Below, in pieces: positions 1 to 8,459 of a stretch of 64,000 nt of DNA. The notes below the pieces were generated by a model that was not told the DNA's origin, made no database searches, and saw only the letters and a list, made by a program, of their open reading frames with translations. A program made the position numbers and the translations under genes. The stretch lies in contig JAJCZJ010000022.1 of assembly GCA_029262455.1 (NCBI GenBank), forward strand, positions 93,250 to 157,249, in the 5' to 3' direction. Source of the DNA: Deltaproteobacteria bacterium. GTDB taxonomy: Bacteria > Desulfobacterota > Binatia > HRBIN30 > CADEER01. Within the stretch, counting starts at the first letter, position 1; each line of letters begins with the position of its first letter.

Positions 1-720
1 TTGCTGGTTCCGTTGGTGACGAGTCCGTTCATTGCCATCGCACTCGCGTTCGCTGTTTATCCCCCGATGAAGAGGCTGCGTGAGCGGCTCGGTGTCGGCA
101 AGGAAACCTGCGTCTGTATCGGCAACGAAGTCATCGGGGTCGTTCCCGGTCAGCACACACCCGAAGTTGCAATGGCACGGCTGCAGTTGCCGACTGCAAC
201 GCTCGGCACCGACGCAGCATGCTACACCCGCTACAATGGCGAGCTGGTCGGCGTTCGGGCCGAGTCATTGTTCGACGGGCTGCACTTTCTTAGCGCCGGA
301 GTCGTTAGCTTCGCGCGCGGTCTCAACGACACCCCGAAGATCGCCGCTCTCCTGCTTGCCGGCGCTGCCTTCGCGCCAGCCCATGCTATCGTCGGCACCG
401 GCCTCGCCATAGCCGCGGGAGGAATCCTCGGCGCCCGCCGGGTTGCGGAAACCATGTCCAACCGAGTCACAAGCATGAATCCGGGGCAAGGACTCGTAGC
501 CAACGCGATCACCGGACTACTCGTCGTAGGCGCGTCGCAATTCGGTTTGCCGGTCTCGACTACCCACGTCTCCTGCGGCTCCCTCTTCGGTATCGGCACG
601 GCCACCGGACAAGCCCACTGGAACACCATCCGCCAAATCCTACTGGCCTGGCTGATTACGTTGCCGCTGGCAGGAGTTCTGGGCGCGATCTTTATCAAAC
701 TCGCAGCGGGCCTCGACTAG
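1..720 (+). CDS. Inorganic phosphate transporter, PiT family (3' part)
   Basis: This is the C-terminal 239 residues of a PiT (PHO4) family integral membrane permease, which takes up phosphate (or metal-phosphate) by cation symport. The second family signature is visible as GLNDTPKIAAL near residue 108, followed by hydrophobic segments and the late conserved stretch VSTTHVSCGSLFGIG near residues 184-198. The reading frame is open from the first base of the window, so the 5' half lies outside it and the TTG at position 1 should not be taken as the start. Full-length family members have about 330-500 residues. The gene converges on the kinase gene that follows, with a gap of about 40 bases. The family call is firm; substrate specificity is inferred from the family. 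Confidence 0.9.
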   Translation: MLVPLVTSPFIAIALAFAVYPPMKRLRERLGVGKETCVCIGNEVIGVVPGQHTPEVAMARLQLPTATLGTDAACYTRYNGELVGVRAESLFDGLHFLSAGVVSFARGLNDTPKIAALLLAGAAFAPAHAIVGTGLAIAAGGILGARRVAETMSNRVTSMNPGQGLVANAITGLLVVGASQFGLPVSTTHVSCGSLFGIGTATGQAHWNTIRQILLAWLITLPLAGVLGAIFIKLAAGLD

Positions 721-762
721 CCTGGCGCGCGTTTCCATCCGTACCGAACGTGGACGCAGCTC

Positions 763-1278
763 TTAAGAACTAGAAAGCCACTCTTCGATCTGGGCGACGC
801 AGGCGTCAACGTCGCGATTGAAAGTATCCACGATGAGACGCTCGGTCGTCCACGGGTGGTAGTCGCGGTCCAAGACTTCCGCCCACGTGGGGAGTTTGAG
901 TCCCGACACATCGACTTCGCGTGTTTCGACGCGCCGTCGATGTTCAGCGGCATTCGAACAGATCGTCTCGACATCGAACGCTGGTACGCCCGCACCCTTG
1001 CCGGCCGCGCGCCAGGCCGCGCGCGTCAATTCCCAAGGATTGACAGAATCGGCGATCACGGTGTGGCCCAGGCGGAGATTGTCTGCCGCAACTGCATAGC
1101 CAGCGAGATAGCCGAGGTCGTCGATGGCTTCGAGGTTCAGCACAGAGCCGCGCATTGCCTGCTCGATACTATCGGCGCGGATATGAACCGCCTTGATCCG
1201 TTGTGCCAACCTGAGGGACAGCGTCGATTTCCCCGTCCCTGGCAAGCCCGAGAATATGATCAGCATAGGCGCGACCAT
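763..1278 (-). CDS. P-loop kinase-like protein (AAA_33 type)
   Basis: A 171-residue soluble protein with an N-terminal Walker A motif, SGLPGTGKST (residues 10-19), after a short beta-strand (MLIIF). The later IADSVNP stretch and Arg-rich segment (HRRRVETRE) resemble the lid region of small nucleotide or sugar kinases of the AAA_33/gluconate-kinase-like group. It probably transfers phosphate from ATP to a small molecule, but the substrate cannot be read from the sequence. Two starts are possible: ATG at 1278 and an in-frame ATG at 1266, immediately before the core beta-strand. The gene stands alone, convergent with the PiT gene and divergent from the hydroxylase gene. The fold is confident; the reaction is unknown. 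Confidence 0.75.
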   Translation of the reverse strand: MVAPMLIIFSGLPGTGKSTLSLRLAQRIKAVHIRADSIEQAMRGSVLNLEAIDDLGYLAGYAVAADNLRLGHTVIADSVNPWELTRAAWRAAGKGAGVPAFDVETICSNAAEHRRRVETREVDVSGLKLPTWAEVLDRDYHPWTTERLIVDTFNRDVDACVAQIEEWLSSS

Positions 1279-1524
1279 AAACCCTGTCGTCCCGCGCAGC
1301 GAACGAGTTCACAAAGGCCCCGAGGTGCGGCGTTGGGCAGCGGCCGCAACCCACCCCGAGAATAGAATGTACTCTCAGTGCATGCCCTCTGTTCATTGAG
1401 CGTACGTCAGGCTTCAGGCTCGCTCTCTCTTTCAGGCGATAACATCCGCCGATCATAGCGTTCGCGCGCTTGGCATCACTCTTGGGTTACTTGCTGAACG
1501 ACCTGTCAGTGGAGTGACTCCAGA

Positions 1525-2739
1525 ATGAGTGTTTTGATCGTAGTTCTCGTAGGCTTCGCCATGATGTTAGTGGAGTTGCGCCGTCCAGGCCGCGACTGGC
1601 CGGCGGTGCGCGGCTGGTGGCTGCGGGCCTTCTTCTTCTCGGGCATTCAAGCCGGCGCGGTGTTTTTTGCCGGTGTGACTTGGGACGGCTGGTTCCATGC
1701 GCATCGGCTTTGGTCTGCGGCTGCGTTGGGTGACGTTGGCGGCAGCCTTGTCGGCTACGTCGTGCTGACCTTCGTCTACTATTGGTGGCATCGATCGCGG
1801 CACGAGGTGCCGTGGCTCTGGCAGTGGTTTCATCAATTGCATCACAGCCCGCAACGAATCGAAGTCATCACCAGCTTCTACAAGCACCCCTTCGAGATCG
1901 CTGCGAACGCGCTCTTGTCGAGCACCGTGATGTATCTGCTCGTCGGACTGACCCCTGCGGCGGCTGCGGGCGCAACATTGCTCACCGGTCTCGCGGAACT
2001 CTTCTATCACTGGAACGTGAACAGCCCGCACTGGTTGGGCTACCTGATACAACGTCCGGAGAGCCACTGCGTGCACCACGAGGAAGGGGCGCACACGCAC
2101 AACTACGGCGATCTACCGCTCTGGGACATTCTCTTTGGCACGTTCCACAATCCGCGGTCGTTCGAGGGGCGCTGCGGGTTCGGCGACGGCGAGCACCGAC
2201 TGGGAGAGATGCTCAAGGGTGAGGACGTGAACAATCCACATGGCGACGAAGCTGGTTCGACCCACCAGCTTGGCTGGCGCTTCGGGTTCCTCGCTGCCGT
2301 GGGGTTTGTCGCGATGCTCGGTCACGTCTCAAATCAGCCGGTGGTTCAGGTCCTCGCGCTAGCCACGGCGTCGTCTCCTGCTCCGAAAGTGTTCACTAGC
2401 CTCGACGGTTGGGAGACATTCTCCGCCAGATTCGCGATCGAGGTCGATGGCGCCGACGCCATCGAGGTGACGCCGCAACTCTACGGCCGCGTGCGCGGTC
2501 CCTATAACCGACGCAACGTCTTCGGTGGAGTTCTGGCTTACGGTCCGGTGCTCTCCAAGAATCCCCTGACCTCCGAGATGTACCGCGAGGTGGCTCAAAG
2601 GGCAGCGTGTGCCGAACACGGTGCACCGGTGCTCACCGAGCTCGGCGTTCCGACCGGCCGACGTGTTGTCCTCCGCTACACCACGCGGGACGGCGAGATC
2701 CTTCGCTCCGAACCCATCGAATGTGGACGGCCCTCATGA
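1525..2739 (+). CDS. Sterol desaturase / fatty acid hydroxylase family protein
   Basis: A 404-residue membrane protein with the histidine clusters of the non-haem di-iron hydroxylase family: HRSRH (H89-H93), HQLHH (H103-H107) and HCVHH (H181-H185), plus a further HTHNYGD. These ligate the di-iron centre that hydroxylates or desaturates lipid substrates. Several hydrophobic segments precede and separate the boxes. Residues beyond about 250 form an extra C-terminal region with one more hydrophobic segment and a soluble tail of about 120 residues that is not part of the minimal domain. The stop overlaps the start of the next gene in an ATGA arrangement, implying translational coupling and a joint lipid-related role. 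The substrate is unknown. Confidence 0.85.
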   Translation: MSVLIVVLVGFAMMLVELRRPGRDWPAVRGWWLRAFFFSGIQAGAVFFAGVTWDGWFHAHRLWSAAALGDVGGSLVGYVVLTFVYYWWHRSRHEVPWLWQWFHQLHHSPQRIEVITSFYKHPFEIAANALLSSTVMYLLVGLTPAAAAGATLLTGLAELFYHWNVNSPHWLGYLIQRPESHCVHHEEGAHTHNYGDLPLWDILFGTFHNPRSFEGRCGFGDGEHRLGEMLKGEDVNNPHGDEAGSTHQLGWRFGFLAAVGFVAMLGHVSNQPVVQVLALATASSPAPKVFTSLDGWETFSARFAIEVDGADAIEVTPQLYGRVRGPYNRRNVFGGVLAYGPVLSKNPLTSEMYREVAQRAACAEHGAPVLTELGVPTGRRVVLRYTTRDGEILRSEPIECGRPS

Positions 2740-3686
2740 GTTCATGGACTGTTGATCGCTACGCAATCTTTCGAGCCATTCTCGGACTTTACCTGGGCGT
2801 GCATTTCGCGCAGCTCATCCCGTACGCGGCCGAGCTCTTCAGTGAGAGTGGACTTCTCAGTGCGTCGAAGAGCCCGTTGATCGGTCTGTTCCCGAACGTG
2901 CTCTCGGCCAACGCTCCGGCATGGCTTGCTGTCGGTTTGACCATCGCCGGAATGGGCCTGTCAGCTCTTCTTGTCGCGGGTCGGTGGGATCGACTTGCGG
3001 CGTTTGGGATCTGGCTGATCTGGGCGACTCTCTTCGGACGCAACCCGATGATAGCGAACCCGAGTATCGCTTACATCGGATGGCTGCTCCTGATGCACAC
3101 GCTGGTTCCGCGGAACGCCGGCAGGGTCGAGTTCCCACCCGCATTTTGGGGCCTGACCTGGGCGCTGCTGGCGGTGGGGTACACCTTCAGCGGCCTGTCA
3201 AAGTTGGACAGTCCAAGTTGGCTGGACGGCACAGCGATCATGCACGTCCTTGAGAGTCCGCTAGCGCGGCCGACGATAGTGAGGGAGTGGCTGCTGAGCA
3301 GCCCGCAGCTACTCACGTTGATCACCTACTCGACTTTGGCCCTCGAGATTCTGGTCGCACCGCTGGCACTCTTTCGACGGACACGACCGTTTGTTTGGCT
3401 CGCCCTTGTGGCCATGCACCTCGGCATTCTCGCCACGGTCGATTTTGCGGATCTCACCTTGGGGATGCTGGTCGTGCACGTGATCACGTTCGACCCGAAT
3501 TGGATCCGGGACCTGCGCCGCGCACTGCGCTGGAGCGGCGCAAACGCGGTCGGTCGTAGCCTGAAAGATTCAGAAGAGTTACGGAAGTGCCCGACTGTTG
3601 ATACGCGCGAATGTCAGCCATCAATACGGCCAAGTGACTTCGAAACACCCGCGGCAACCGACCGGATGCACCCGATTGAGCTGTGA
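2736..3686 (+). CDS. HTTM-like multi-pass membrane protein
   Basis: A 316-residue protein with about six to eight hydrophobic segments. The N-terminus (YAIFRAILGLYLGVHF) and the later GYTFSGLSKLDSPSW and ALEILVAPLAL stretches resemble the HTTM (gamma-carboxylase-like) and DoxX-like membrane families. The ATG at 2736 was chosen because it overlaps the upstream TGA by four bases (ATGA); the longer in-frame extension reads through the upstream gene in another frame. The coupling suggests it works with the di-iron hydroxylase, for example as an electron-transfer or substrate-handling partner; that is inference. The soluble C-terminus is polar and has no recognised motif. Confidence 0.7.
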   Translation: MSSWTVDRYAIFRAILGLYLGVHFAQLIPYAAELFSESGLLSASKSPLIGLFPNVLSANAPAWLAVGLTIAGMGLSALLVAGRWDRLAAFGIWLIWATLFGRNPMIANPSIAYIGWLLLMHTLVPRNAGRVEFPPAFWGLTWALLAVGYTFSGLSKLDSPSWLDGTAIMHVLESPLARPTIVREWLLSSPQLLTLITYSTLALEILVAPLALFRRTRPFVWLALVAMHLGILATVDFADLTLGMLVVHVITFDPNWIRDLRRALRWSGANAVGRSLKDSEELRKCPTVDTRECQPSIRPSDFETPAATDRMHPIEL

Positions 3687-4087
3687 AGGCAAAGTTCACA
3701 GCGTCGACTCCGATGCCAAAATCGACCGTCTAAGACCGACATACGCCGATCTGAGGAGGCATTCCTTCACGAACTTGGCCACTTGCGTACAGGTGACACC
3801 ATCCCGAGAATTCCCCATCCCGAGAATTCCATTCCGCGGCGGACTGCTGCTTGATTCTCGATGCCTCGACGACGAGACGATTGGTAACTTGCGAAGGCCT
3901 GGTAACCCCTTCGTGGCTTTGTGCCTTTGTGTTGGAGAAAACAACGACGGCCTCATCGTGCCCAGAACTTCGCTCCCGAGGACCGAGCCGGCGCCGGGCA
4001 AGTCTTCTACCTCTCCCAAACTTTTGGGCCGTGGGCGCCCCTCGCGATAGGCTCTTTCTGGAACCGGACTTTCGTTGCAACTGCCTC
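3687..4087. other. Intergenic region with a 15-bp direct repeat
   Basis: No convincing gene is seen in these 400 bases, which separate convergent genes. A 15-bp direct repeat, CATCCCGAGAATTCC, occurs at 3800-3814 and 3816-3830. The Arg/Ser-rich minus-strand reading frames covering this stretch are extensions of shadows of the LLM gene and have no start signal or domain. Confidence 0.5.
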
Positions 4088-5350
4088 TTATGACTGCCCC
4101 GGGTCCTCCCGTGGAACATTGAGTCCGGCGCCTCCGCCTGGTTGGGCGTTGTCGTCTGGGACGACTCGGCCGTAGGCTCGGTAGGAAGGGATGGCGTTCT
4201 CGTCGAGGGGCGCCAGGAATTTCTTGCGCGCCAGCGCGGCCTCGATTGCTGGAGCCAGGCGTTCTGCTTTCTCTCGTTCGCGCTGCTCTTCGTTGGCTTT
4301 GAAGTCGGGCATGACTTCGCGCGCGAAGGTTTCGAGGGATTGGCAGATGTGCTCGTGTCGATTGTTGCCGCCTTGCTGGATGAAGATTGCTTGATCGACG
4401 CCGACGTCGGCGAACTTGTGTAGGTGTGCGCGTAGGTCGTCGGGTGATCCGATGCCTCCGAAGGTTCCGGGGTCGGGCATTGAATCTTTGACGGACTCGA
4501 ACTGGTTCCAGATGTCGCTGCGACCTGGTTTGTGGTTGCCGAACATGTAGTAGTAGCCGAGCGCAAAGCCGAAGAAGCGGAAGCCGTCGAGGCCGCGGCG
4601 GCGCGCTTCCGCCGCGTCGGCGTGGCAGGAGAATCCTGTGACCATCGCGATGTTGGCGTTGACGGTGTGGCCGATCGGTACGCACTCGGTCTCGATCGTT
4701 TGGTAGTAGTCCTCTACCCAGTGCTTTGCTTCGTCCGGATCGATGAACGCGAACGTCAGCGCGCCGAGTCCGAGCTTGGCGGCTAGGTGAATCATCTCTC
4801 GGCTCGAGCAAGCCATCCACATCGGCGGATGAGGTTTCTGGATCGGCTTTGGCACCAAGTTGCGGCACGGCATCGAGAAGTACTTGCCCTCGTAACCGGG
4901 GTACGGGTCCATCGCCAGCATGTTGGCGGCTTGCTCGGTGGCTTCGCGCCACATGTCCTGCTTGCCCTTGCGTCCTACGCCGAAGCCTTCGAGCTCCATG
5001 CGCGATGCGGACTCACCGGTGCCGAACTCGACGCGTCCGTTGGATACCAGGTCGAGGGTCGCGATCGTGGCGGCGACCTTGGCCGGGTGATTGAAGCCGG
5101 GCGGCATCAAGCGGATGCCGTGGCCGAGGCGGATGTTCTTCGTGCGTTGCGAGCACGCCGCGAGAAACACCTCCGGTGCCGACGAATGGGAATACTCTTC
5201 GAGAAAGTGATGCTCGACTTCCCAGGCGTAGTCGATGCCGAGTTTGTCGGCCAACTCGACCTGGTCGAGCGCCTCGTTGTACAGCTTCTGCTCGGCGCCT
5301 TCGGCCCACGGGCGGGGTAGCTGGTGTTCGTAGAAGATTCCGAATTTCAT
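4088..5350 (-). CDS. LLM class flavin-dependent oxidoreductase (luciferase-like)
   Basis: A 420-residue member of the bacterial luciferase-like TIM-barrel family, which uses reduced FMN or F420 to oxidise or reduce small organic substrates. Visible hallmarks are the N-terminal MKFGIFYEHQLP strand, the WEVEHHF segment near residue 43, RLGHGIRLMPP, and GRVEFGTGESAS near residue 106, which is the typical flavin-phosphate region. The length is slightly above the usual 330-380 because of a charged C-terminal tail (EEQREREKAERL). It is divergent from the SDR gene at 5669, with a palindrome in the shared spacer, so it probably belongs functionally to the same catabolic cluster. The substrate is unknown. 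Confidence 0.88.
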   Translation of the reverse strand: MKFGIFYEHQLPRPWAEGAEQKLYNEALDQVELADKLGIDYAWEVEHHFLEEYSHSSAPEVFLAACSQRTKNIRLGHGIRLMPPGFNHPAKVAATIATLDLVSNGRVEFGTGESASRMELEGFGVGRKGKQDMWREATEQAANMLAMDPYPGYEGKYFSMPCRNLVPKPIQKPHPPMWMACSSREMIHLAAKLGLGALTFAFIDPDEAKHWVEDYYQTIETECVPIGHTVNANIAMVTGFSCHADAAEARRRGLDGFRFFGFALGYYYMFGNHKPGRSDIWNQFESVKDSMPDPGTFGGIGSPDDLRAHLHKFADVGVDQAIFIQQGGNNRHEHICQSLETFAREVMPDFKANEEQREREKAERLAPAIEAALARKKFLAPLDENAIPSYRAYGRVVPDDNAQPGGGAGLNVPREDPGQS

Positions 5351-5668
5351 CTCGCACCTCGGTCGGTGATCTTTGGTGGCGTTGCTTGAACATTGGAAAT
5401 CATAGACAGCCTCGCGTTGGCAATGGACAGCGATTCGGGTCGAAAGTCGAATGGGTCGAAAGTCGAAAGGGGATCCTGTGTCGGAGCGGCAGTCCCCGCT
5501 TTATGACCTCCGACTGCGCAAAGCGCCTTCGACCCGGGCATAGCGCGTAGCGCGGCCTTTCGACCTTCGACCGACCAAGGTCGATCGTGTCTGCGCCGGC
5601 TCTATTGATTCTCTGCGGTTTGTTTCTCCCAACGACACACCATAAAGATTCATTGGAGAGGAAGACCG
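5351..5668. promoter_or_regulatory. Divergent spacer with a candidate operator and direct repeats
   Basis: This 318-bp spacer lies between the divergent LLM and SDR genes. An inverted repeat with 8-bp arms, TCGACCTT (5560-5567) and AAGGTCGA (5577-5584), separated by 9 bases, has the shape of a dimeric repressor operator. A 15-bp direct repeat, GGGTCGAAAGTCGAA, lies at 5437-5451 and 5453-5467. The SDR ribosome binding site (GGAGAGGAAG) ends a few bases before its ATG. No gene was seen. The operator role is inference. Confidence 0.4.
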
Positions 5669-6460
5669 ATGCCTAGACTTGAAGGGAAGACAGCTATCAT
5701 TACTGGGGCGGCCAGTGGAATTGGTCGTGCTAGTGCGATTCGCTTTGCTGCGGAAGGGGCTCGCGTCATCGCGGCGGATGTTGCGGATGAAGTTCGGGCG
5801 ACGTGCGCTGAGATCGAAGGAAGCGGCGGTGTTGCCAAGGCGTTTGTGCTGGACACGTCTGAGAAGGCTAACGTCGATACACTGGTGTCGGTAGCGAAAG
5901 ACGATTTCGGCGGTGTGGATGTGATGTTCGCCAACGCCGGGATCGGTGGCGACTTCTTGTTCCTCGACGATCTGGAGGCCGAGCACTGGGCTGCCGTGTT
6001 GAAGGTGAACTTGATCGGTGTGTTCATCGCCGTCAAAGCTGCTTCGATGGCGATGAAGGAGAAGGGGAGTGGTGGGTCGATCATCTGCACGGCCTCGGTG
6101 GCCGGTTTGCGGGCGAGTGCTGGGCCGTCGCCGTACAGTGCGTCGAAGGCCGGGGTGATCAGTCTTGTCCAAACCGCGTCGAACCAGCTGGTGGGGACCG
6201 GTGTTCGCGTCAATGCGATTTGCCCCGGATTGATCGAGACCGGGATGACCAAGCCGATGTTCGACATGGCGCGCGAGGTCGGGAAAGAAGACCGAATCGG
6301 GCAGCTCAACCCCCTCAAACGAGCCGGGCAGCCGAGTGAGATTGCGGAGGTCGCCCTTTTTCTCGCGAGTGACGAAAGCAGCTATTTGAACGGTCAGGCG
6401 ATTGCTGTGGACGGCGGTTTGTCTAGCTCGTTGCCTTTCATGCCCGGCAGACTGGCGTGA
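5669..6460 (+). CDS. SDR family NAD-dependent oxidoreductase
   Basis: A 263-residue classical short-chain dehydrogenase. The cofactor motif TGAASGIG lies at residues 12-19. Asp37 at the end of beta-strand 2 favours NAD(H) over NADP(H). NAG is at residues 89-91, and the catalytic Ser143, Tyr156 and Lys160 are present in TASVAG and YSASK. The C-terminus ends in the common AIAVDGGLSSSLPF form. It would oxidise a hydroxyl or reduce a carbonyl group of an unidentified substrate. The start is supported by GGAGAGG 8 bases upstream. It is the first gene of a plus-strand operon with the thioredoxin-fold fusion (27-bp gap), the selenoprotein and the dioxygenase. Confidence 0.9.
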   Translation: MPRLEGKTAIITGAASGIGRASAIRFAAEGARVIAADVADEVRATCAEIEGSGGVAKAFVLDTSEKANVDTLVSVAKDDFGGVDVMFANAGIGGDFLFLDDLEAEHWAAVLKVNLIGVFIAVKAASMAMKEKGSGGSIICTASVAGLRASAGPSPYSASKAGVISLVQTASNQLVGTGVRVNAICPGLIETGMTKPMFDMAREVGKEDRIGQLNPLKRAGQPSEIAEVALFLASDESSYLNGQAIAVDGGLSSSLPFMPGRLA

Positions 6461-6487
6461 ACTTTGTCTTCGCAATAGGGTAGACCG

Positions 6488-7918
6488 ATGGCTGAGATTG
6501 AAGTGATCGAGGGCCTGGTCGCCTTTGTAAAGCGCGACTGTCCGACTTGTACTTTGGTCGTCCCGGTGTTGGAGGCTCTTGCGGCCGGACAAACCCTCAC
6601 GGTGTATACGCAGGACGATCCGACATTTCCCGCCGGACTCGACCCGGCTGACGACACTTCCTTGGAACTTTCTTGGCGTAACAAGATCGAGACGGTACCG
6701 ACGCTGGTGCGGATCGACGGTGGTAAAGAGACTGGTCGAGCCGTTGGCTGGCATCGCGGCGAGTGGGAGACCGTCAGCGGGGTTGAGGGCCTGGGCCCCG
6801 ATCTGCCGGCGCTGCGTCCCGGCTGCGGGTCGCGCTCGGTGGATCCAACCATCGCTCCTTCTTTGCGGGCCGAGTTCGGCGATTCGATCCTGAAGGCGCG
6901 CCGCGTCGAGCTCGATGCCGAAGACGACTTCGAGGCGATGTTCGACCGCGGCTGGAGCGACGGCCTCCCGCTGGTGCCGCCGACCCGCGAACGCGTCCTG
7001 GCCATGCTCGACGGGACCGCCCGGCGGCCCGACGAGATCGTTGCGATCGTCCCGCCTTCGTTGGTCGAATGTACGGTCGAGAAGGTTGCGGTGAACGCGG
7101 TGATGGCAGGCTGTAAGCCGGAGTATTTGCCGGTGGTGCTGGCCGCTGTCGAAGCCGCCTGTACGGATGAGTTCAACATGCACGGACTGCTGTGTACGAC
7201 AATGCCGACGGGCCCGGTCATTGTCGTCAATGGTCCGATCCGGCATCGCATTGGAATGAACTCGGGCATGAATGTCTTTGGCCAGGGGAACCGCGCCAAT
7301 CTCACCATCGGGCGTGCCCTGCAGCTGGTCGTGCGCAACGTTGGTGGCGGCAGGCCCGGAGAGATCGATCGCGCGACCCACGGGAACCCTGGCAAGATCT
7401 CGTTTTGCTTTGCCGAGGACGAGGAGAACTCTCCCTTTGAGCCGCTAGCGGTGAGTCGCGGGATCGATCCGCACTGTGACGCGATCACGCTGTTTCCCGG
7501 CGAGGCCCCGCGCTGTGTGGTCGATCAGATCTCGCGTGATCCCGAAAGTCTTGCCCGCAGCTTGGCGGTTACGCTGCGTACGGTGCATCATCCGAAGCTG
7601 ATCATCGTCTTCGATGCGATCGTTGCGATCGGGCCCGAGCACGCCAGAGTTTTTCGCGAGGCCGGCTGGGACAGAGCGAAGTTGACGGCTCGGCTACACG
7701 AATTGTTGACGATCCCGGGGGAAGAGCTCGAGCGTGGAGCGGGTGGAATTGCCGAGGGAGTCCCGGGCAAGCTCACCGGGACGACGTTACCGAAGTTCAA
7801 GCCCGACGGTATTCTGCTGGTGCACTGCGGAGGCCGGGCCGGTCTATTTTCCGCGATCATCGGCGGCTGGGCCGGCGGTGACATTGGCAGCACTCCTGTA
7901 ACGAGAAGGATAGGCTGA
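6488..7918 (+). CDS. Thioredoxin-fold / uncharacterised conserved domain fusion, partner of the UGSC selenoprotein
   Basis: A 476-residue protein. Residues 1 to about 85 look like a thioredoxin-type domain with an active-site-like CPTC (C18, C21) after a beta-strand and a cis-Pro-like VPTLVRIDGG segment. From about residue 150 a long conserved-looking domain begins with WSDGLPLVPPTRERV, then SLVECTVEKVAVNAVMAGC and several further cysteines, and ends in a Gly-rich tail. I do not recognise a reaction for this second domain. The stop overlaps the start of the selenoprotein gene (TGATG), implying coupled synthesis. A reasonable inference is that the Trx-like domain exchanges electrons with the Sec/Cys pair of the next protein. 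No signal peptide is visible, so it is probably cytoplasmic. Confidence 0.7.
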   Translation: MAEIEVIEGLVAFVKRDCPTCTLVVPVLEALAAGQTLTVYTQDDPTFPAGLDPADDTSLELSWRNKIETVPTLVRIDGGKETGRAVGWHRGEWETVSGVEGLGPDLPALRPGCGSRSVDPTIAPSLRAEFGDSILKARRVELDAEDDFEAMFDRGWSDGLPLVPPTRERVLAMLDGTARRPDEIVAIVPPSLVECTVEKVAVNAVMAGCKPEYLPVVLAAVEAACTDEFNMHGLLCTTMPTGPVIVVNGPIRHRIGMNSGMNVFGQGNRANLTIGRALQLVVRNVGGGRPGEIDRATHGNPGKISFCFAEDEENSPFEPLAVSRGIDPHCDAITLFPGEAPRCVVDQISRDPESLARSLAVTLRTVHHPKLIIVFDAIVAIGPEHARVFREAGWDRAKLTARLHELLTIPGEELERGAGGIAEGVPGKLTGTTLPKFKPDGILLVHCGGRAGLFSAIIGGWAGGDIGSTPVTRRIG

Positions 7919-8439
7919 TGAAGAGAACTCTACTCGATCCAACTGACGAATCAGCTGCCGCGAATCGAGCCCGAGTTCCGCGATTGGCGACGCTATCGGG
8001 AGTCACGGTTGGCTTGCTGGATATTTCGAAGCCGCGCGGCGATCTGTTTCTCGATCGACTCGAGCAAAAGCTTGCCGGACTCGGTGCGGAGGTCAGGCGC
8101 TACAAGAAGCCGACGTTCACCAAGCCGGCGCCGGTCGACTTGCGACAGCAAGTTGCGGTCGAGTGCGGCGCGGTGATCGAAGCCCTCGCCGATTGAGGGA
8201 GTTGTACTTCGTGCAGTGTGCACGACATCGTTGATCTGGAGGCCCGAGGAATTCCCGGTGTGTATGTTGCGACCAGCGAATTCGAAGACGGTGCGGCGCG
8301 CCAGGCTGAGGCGCTCGGAGCTGACCCGGCGGTGGTATTCGTCGAACACCCGATCCAGGACCGAACCGACGAAGAGATGCAGTCGATTGCCGATCGCGCT
8401 GCCGACGCTCTGATTTCGGCTCTCGTCGTTACGTCGTGA
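7918..8439 (+). CDS. UGSC family selenoprotein (TGA at 8194-8196 read as selenocysteine)
   Basis: The frame opened by ATG 7918 meets TGA at 8194-8196 and continues without another stop to 8439, giving 173 residues with Sec at position 93. The context is ALAD-U-GSC-TSC-SVHD, the signature of the UGSC-containing selenoproteins known from marine metagenomes. The sequence after the TGA is clearly coding in the same frame (helical, acidic, ending DALISALVV) and has no ribosome binding site of its own. A perfect hairpin stands at the bacterial SECIS distance. The start overlaps the upstream stop (TGATG). The U-G-S-C pair suggests redox or nucleophilic chemistry with the thioredoxin-fold partner; the substrate is unknown. 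A nonsense mutation is unlikely because the residues at the TGA match the family signature. Confidence 0.9.
8197..8228 (+). promoter_or_regulatory. Bacterial SECIS hairpin
   Basis: Immediately after the recoded TGA is the perfect inverted repeat TCGTGCA (8209-8215), loop GTG (8216-8218), TGCACGA (8219-8225). The apical loop begins 20 bases after the TGA and its first base is G. Both features fit the bacterial SECIS rule of a loop roughly 16-37 bases downstream with an early G, which SelB recognises. The element lies inside the coding sequence, as usual in bacteria. SelB binding is inferred, not shown. Confidence 0.8.
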
Positions 8440-8459
8440 TCGATCCATTGAAGTAGTCG

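Noticed and set aside
856..1365. Plus-strand 169-codon frame
   Set aside because: It is the shadow of the P-loop kinase gene on the opposite strand.
4030..4090. Possible fifth copy of the dispersed repeat (CTGGAACCGGACTTTCG)
   Set aside because: Only about 25 bases resemble copy C and the flanks do not continue the match.
3696..4952. Minus-strand 418-codon Arg/Ser-rich frame
   Set aside because: It is an out-of-frame shadow of the LLM oxidoreductase gene with a composition typical of high-GC shadows.
8218..8439. A separate 73-residue gene after the TGA
   Set aside because: It has no ribosome binding site, its start lies inside the SECIS hairpin, and it is in frame with the upstream gene through a UGSC signature.
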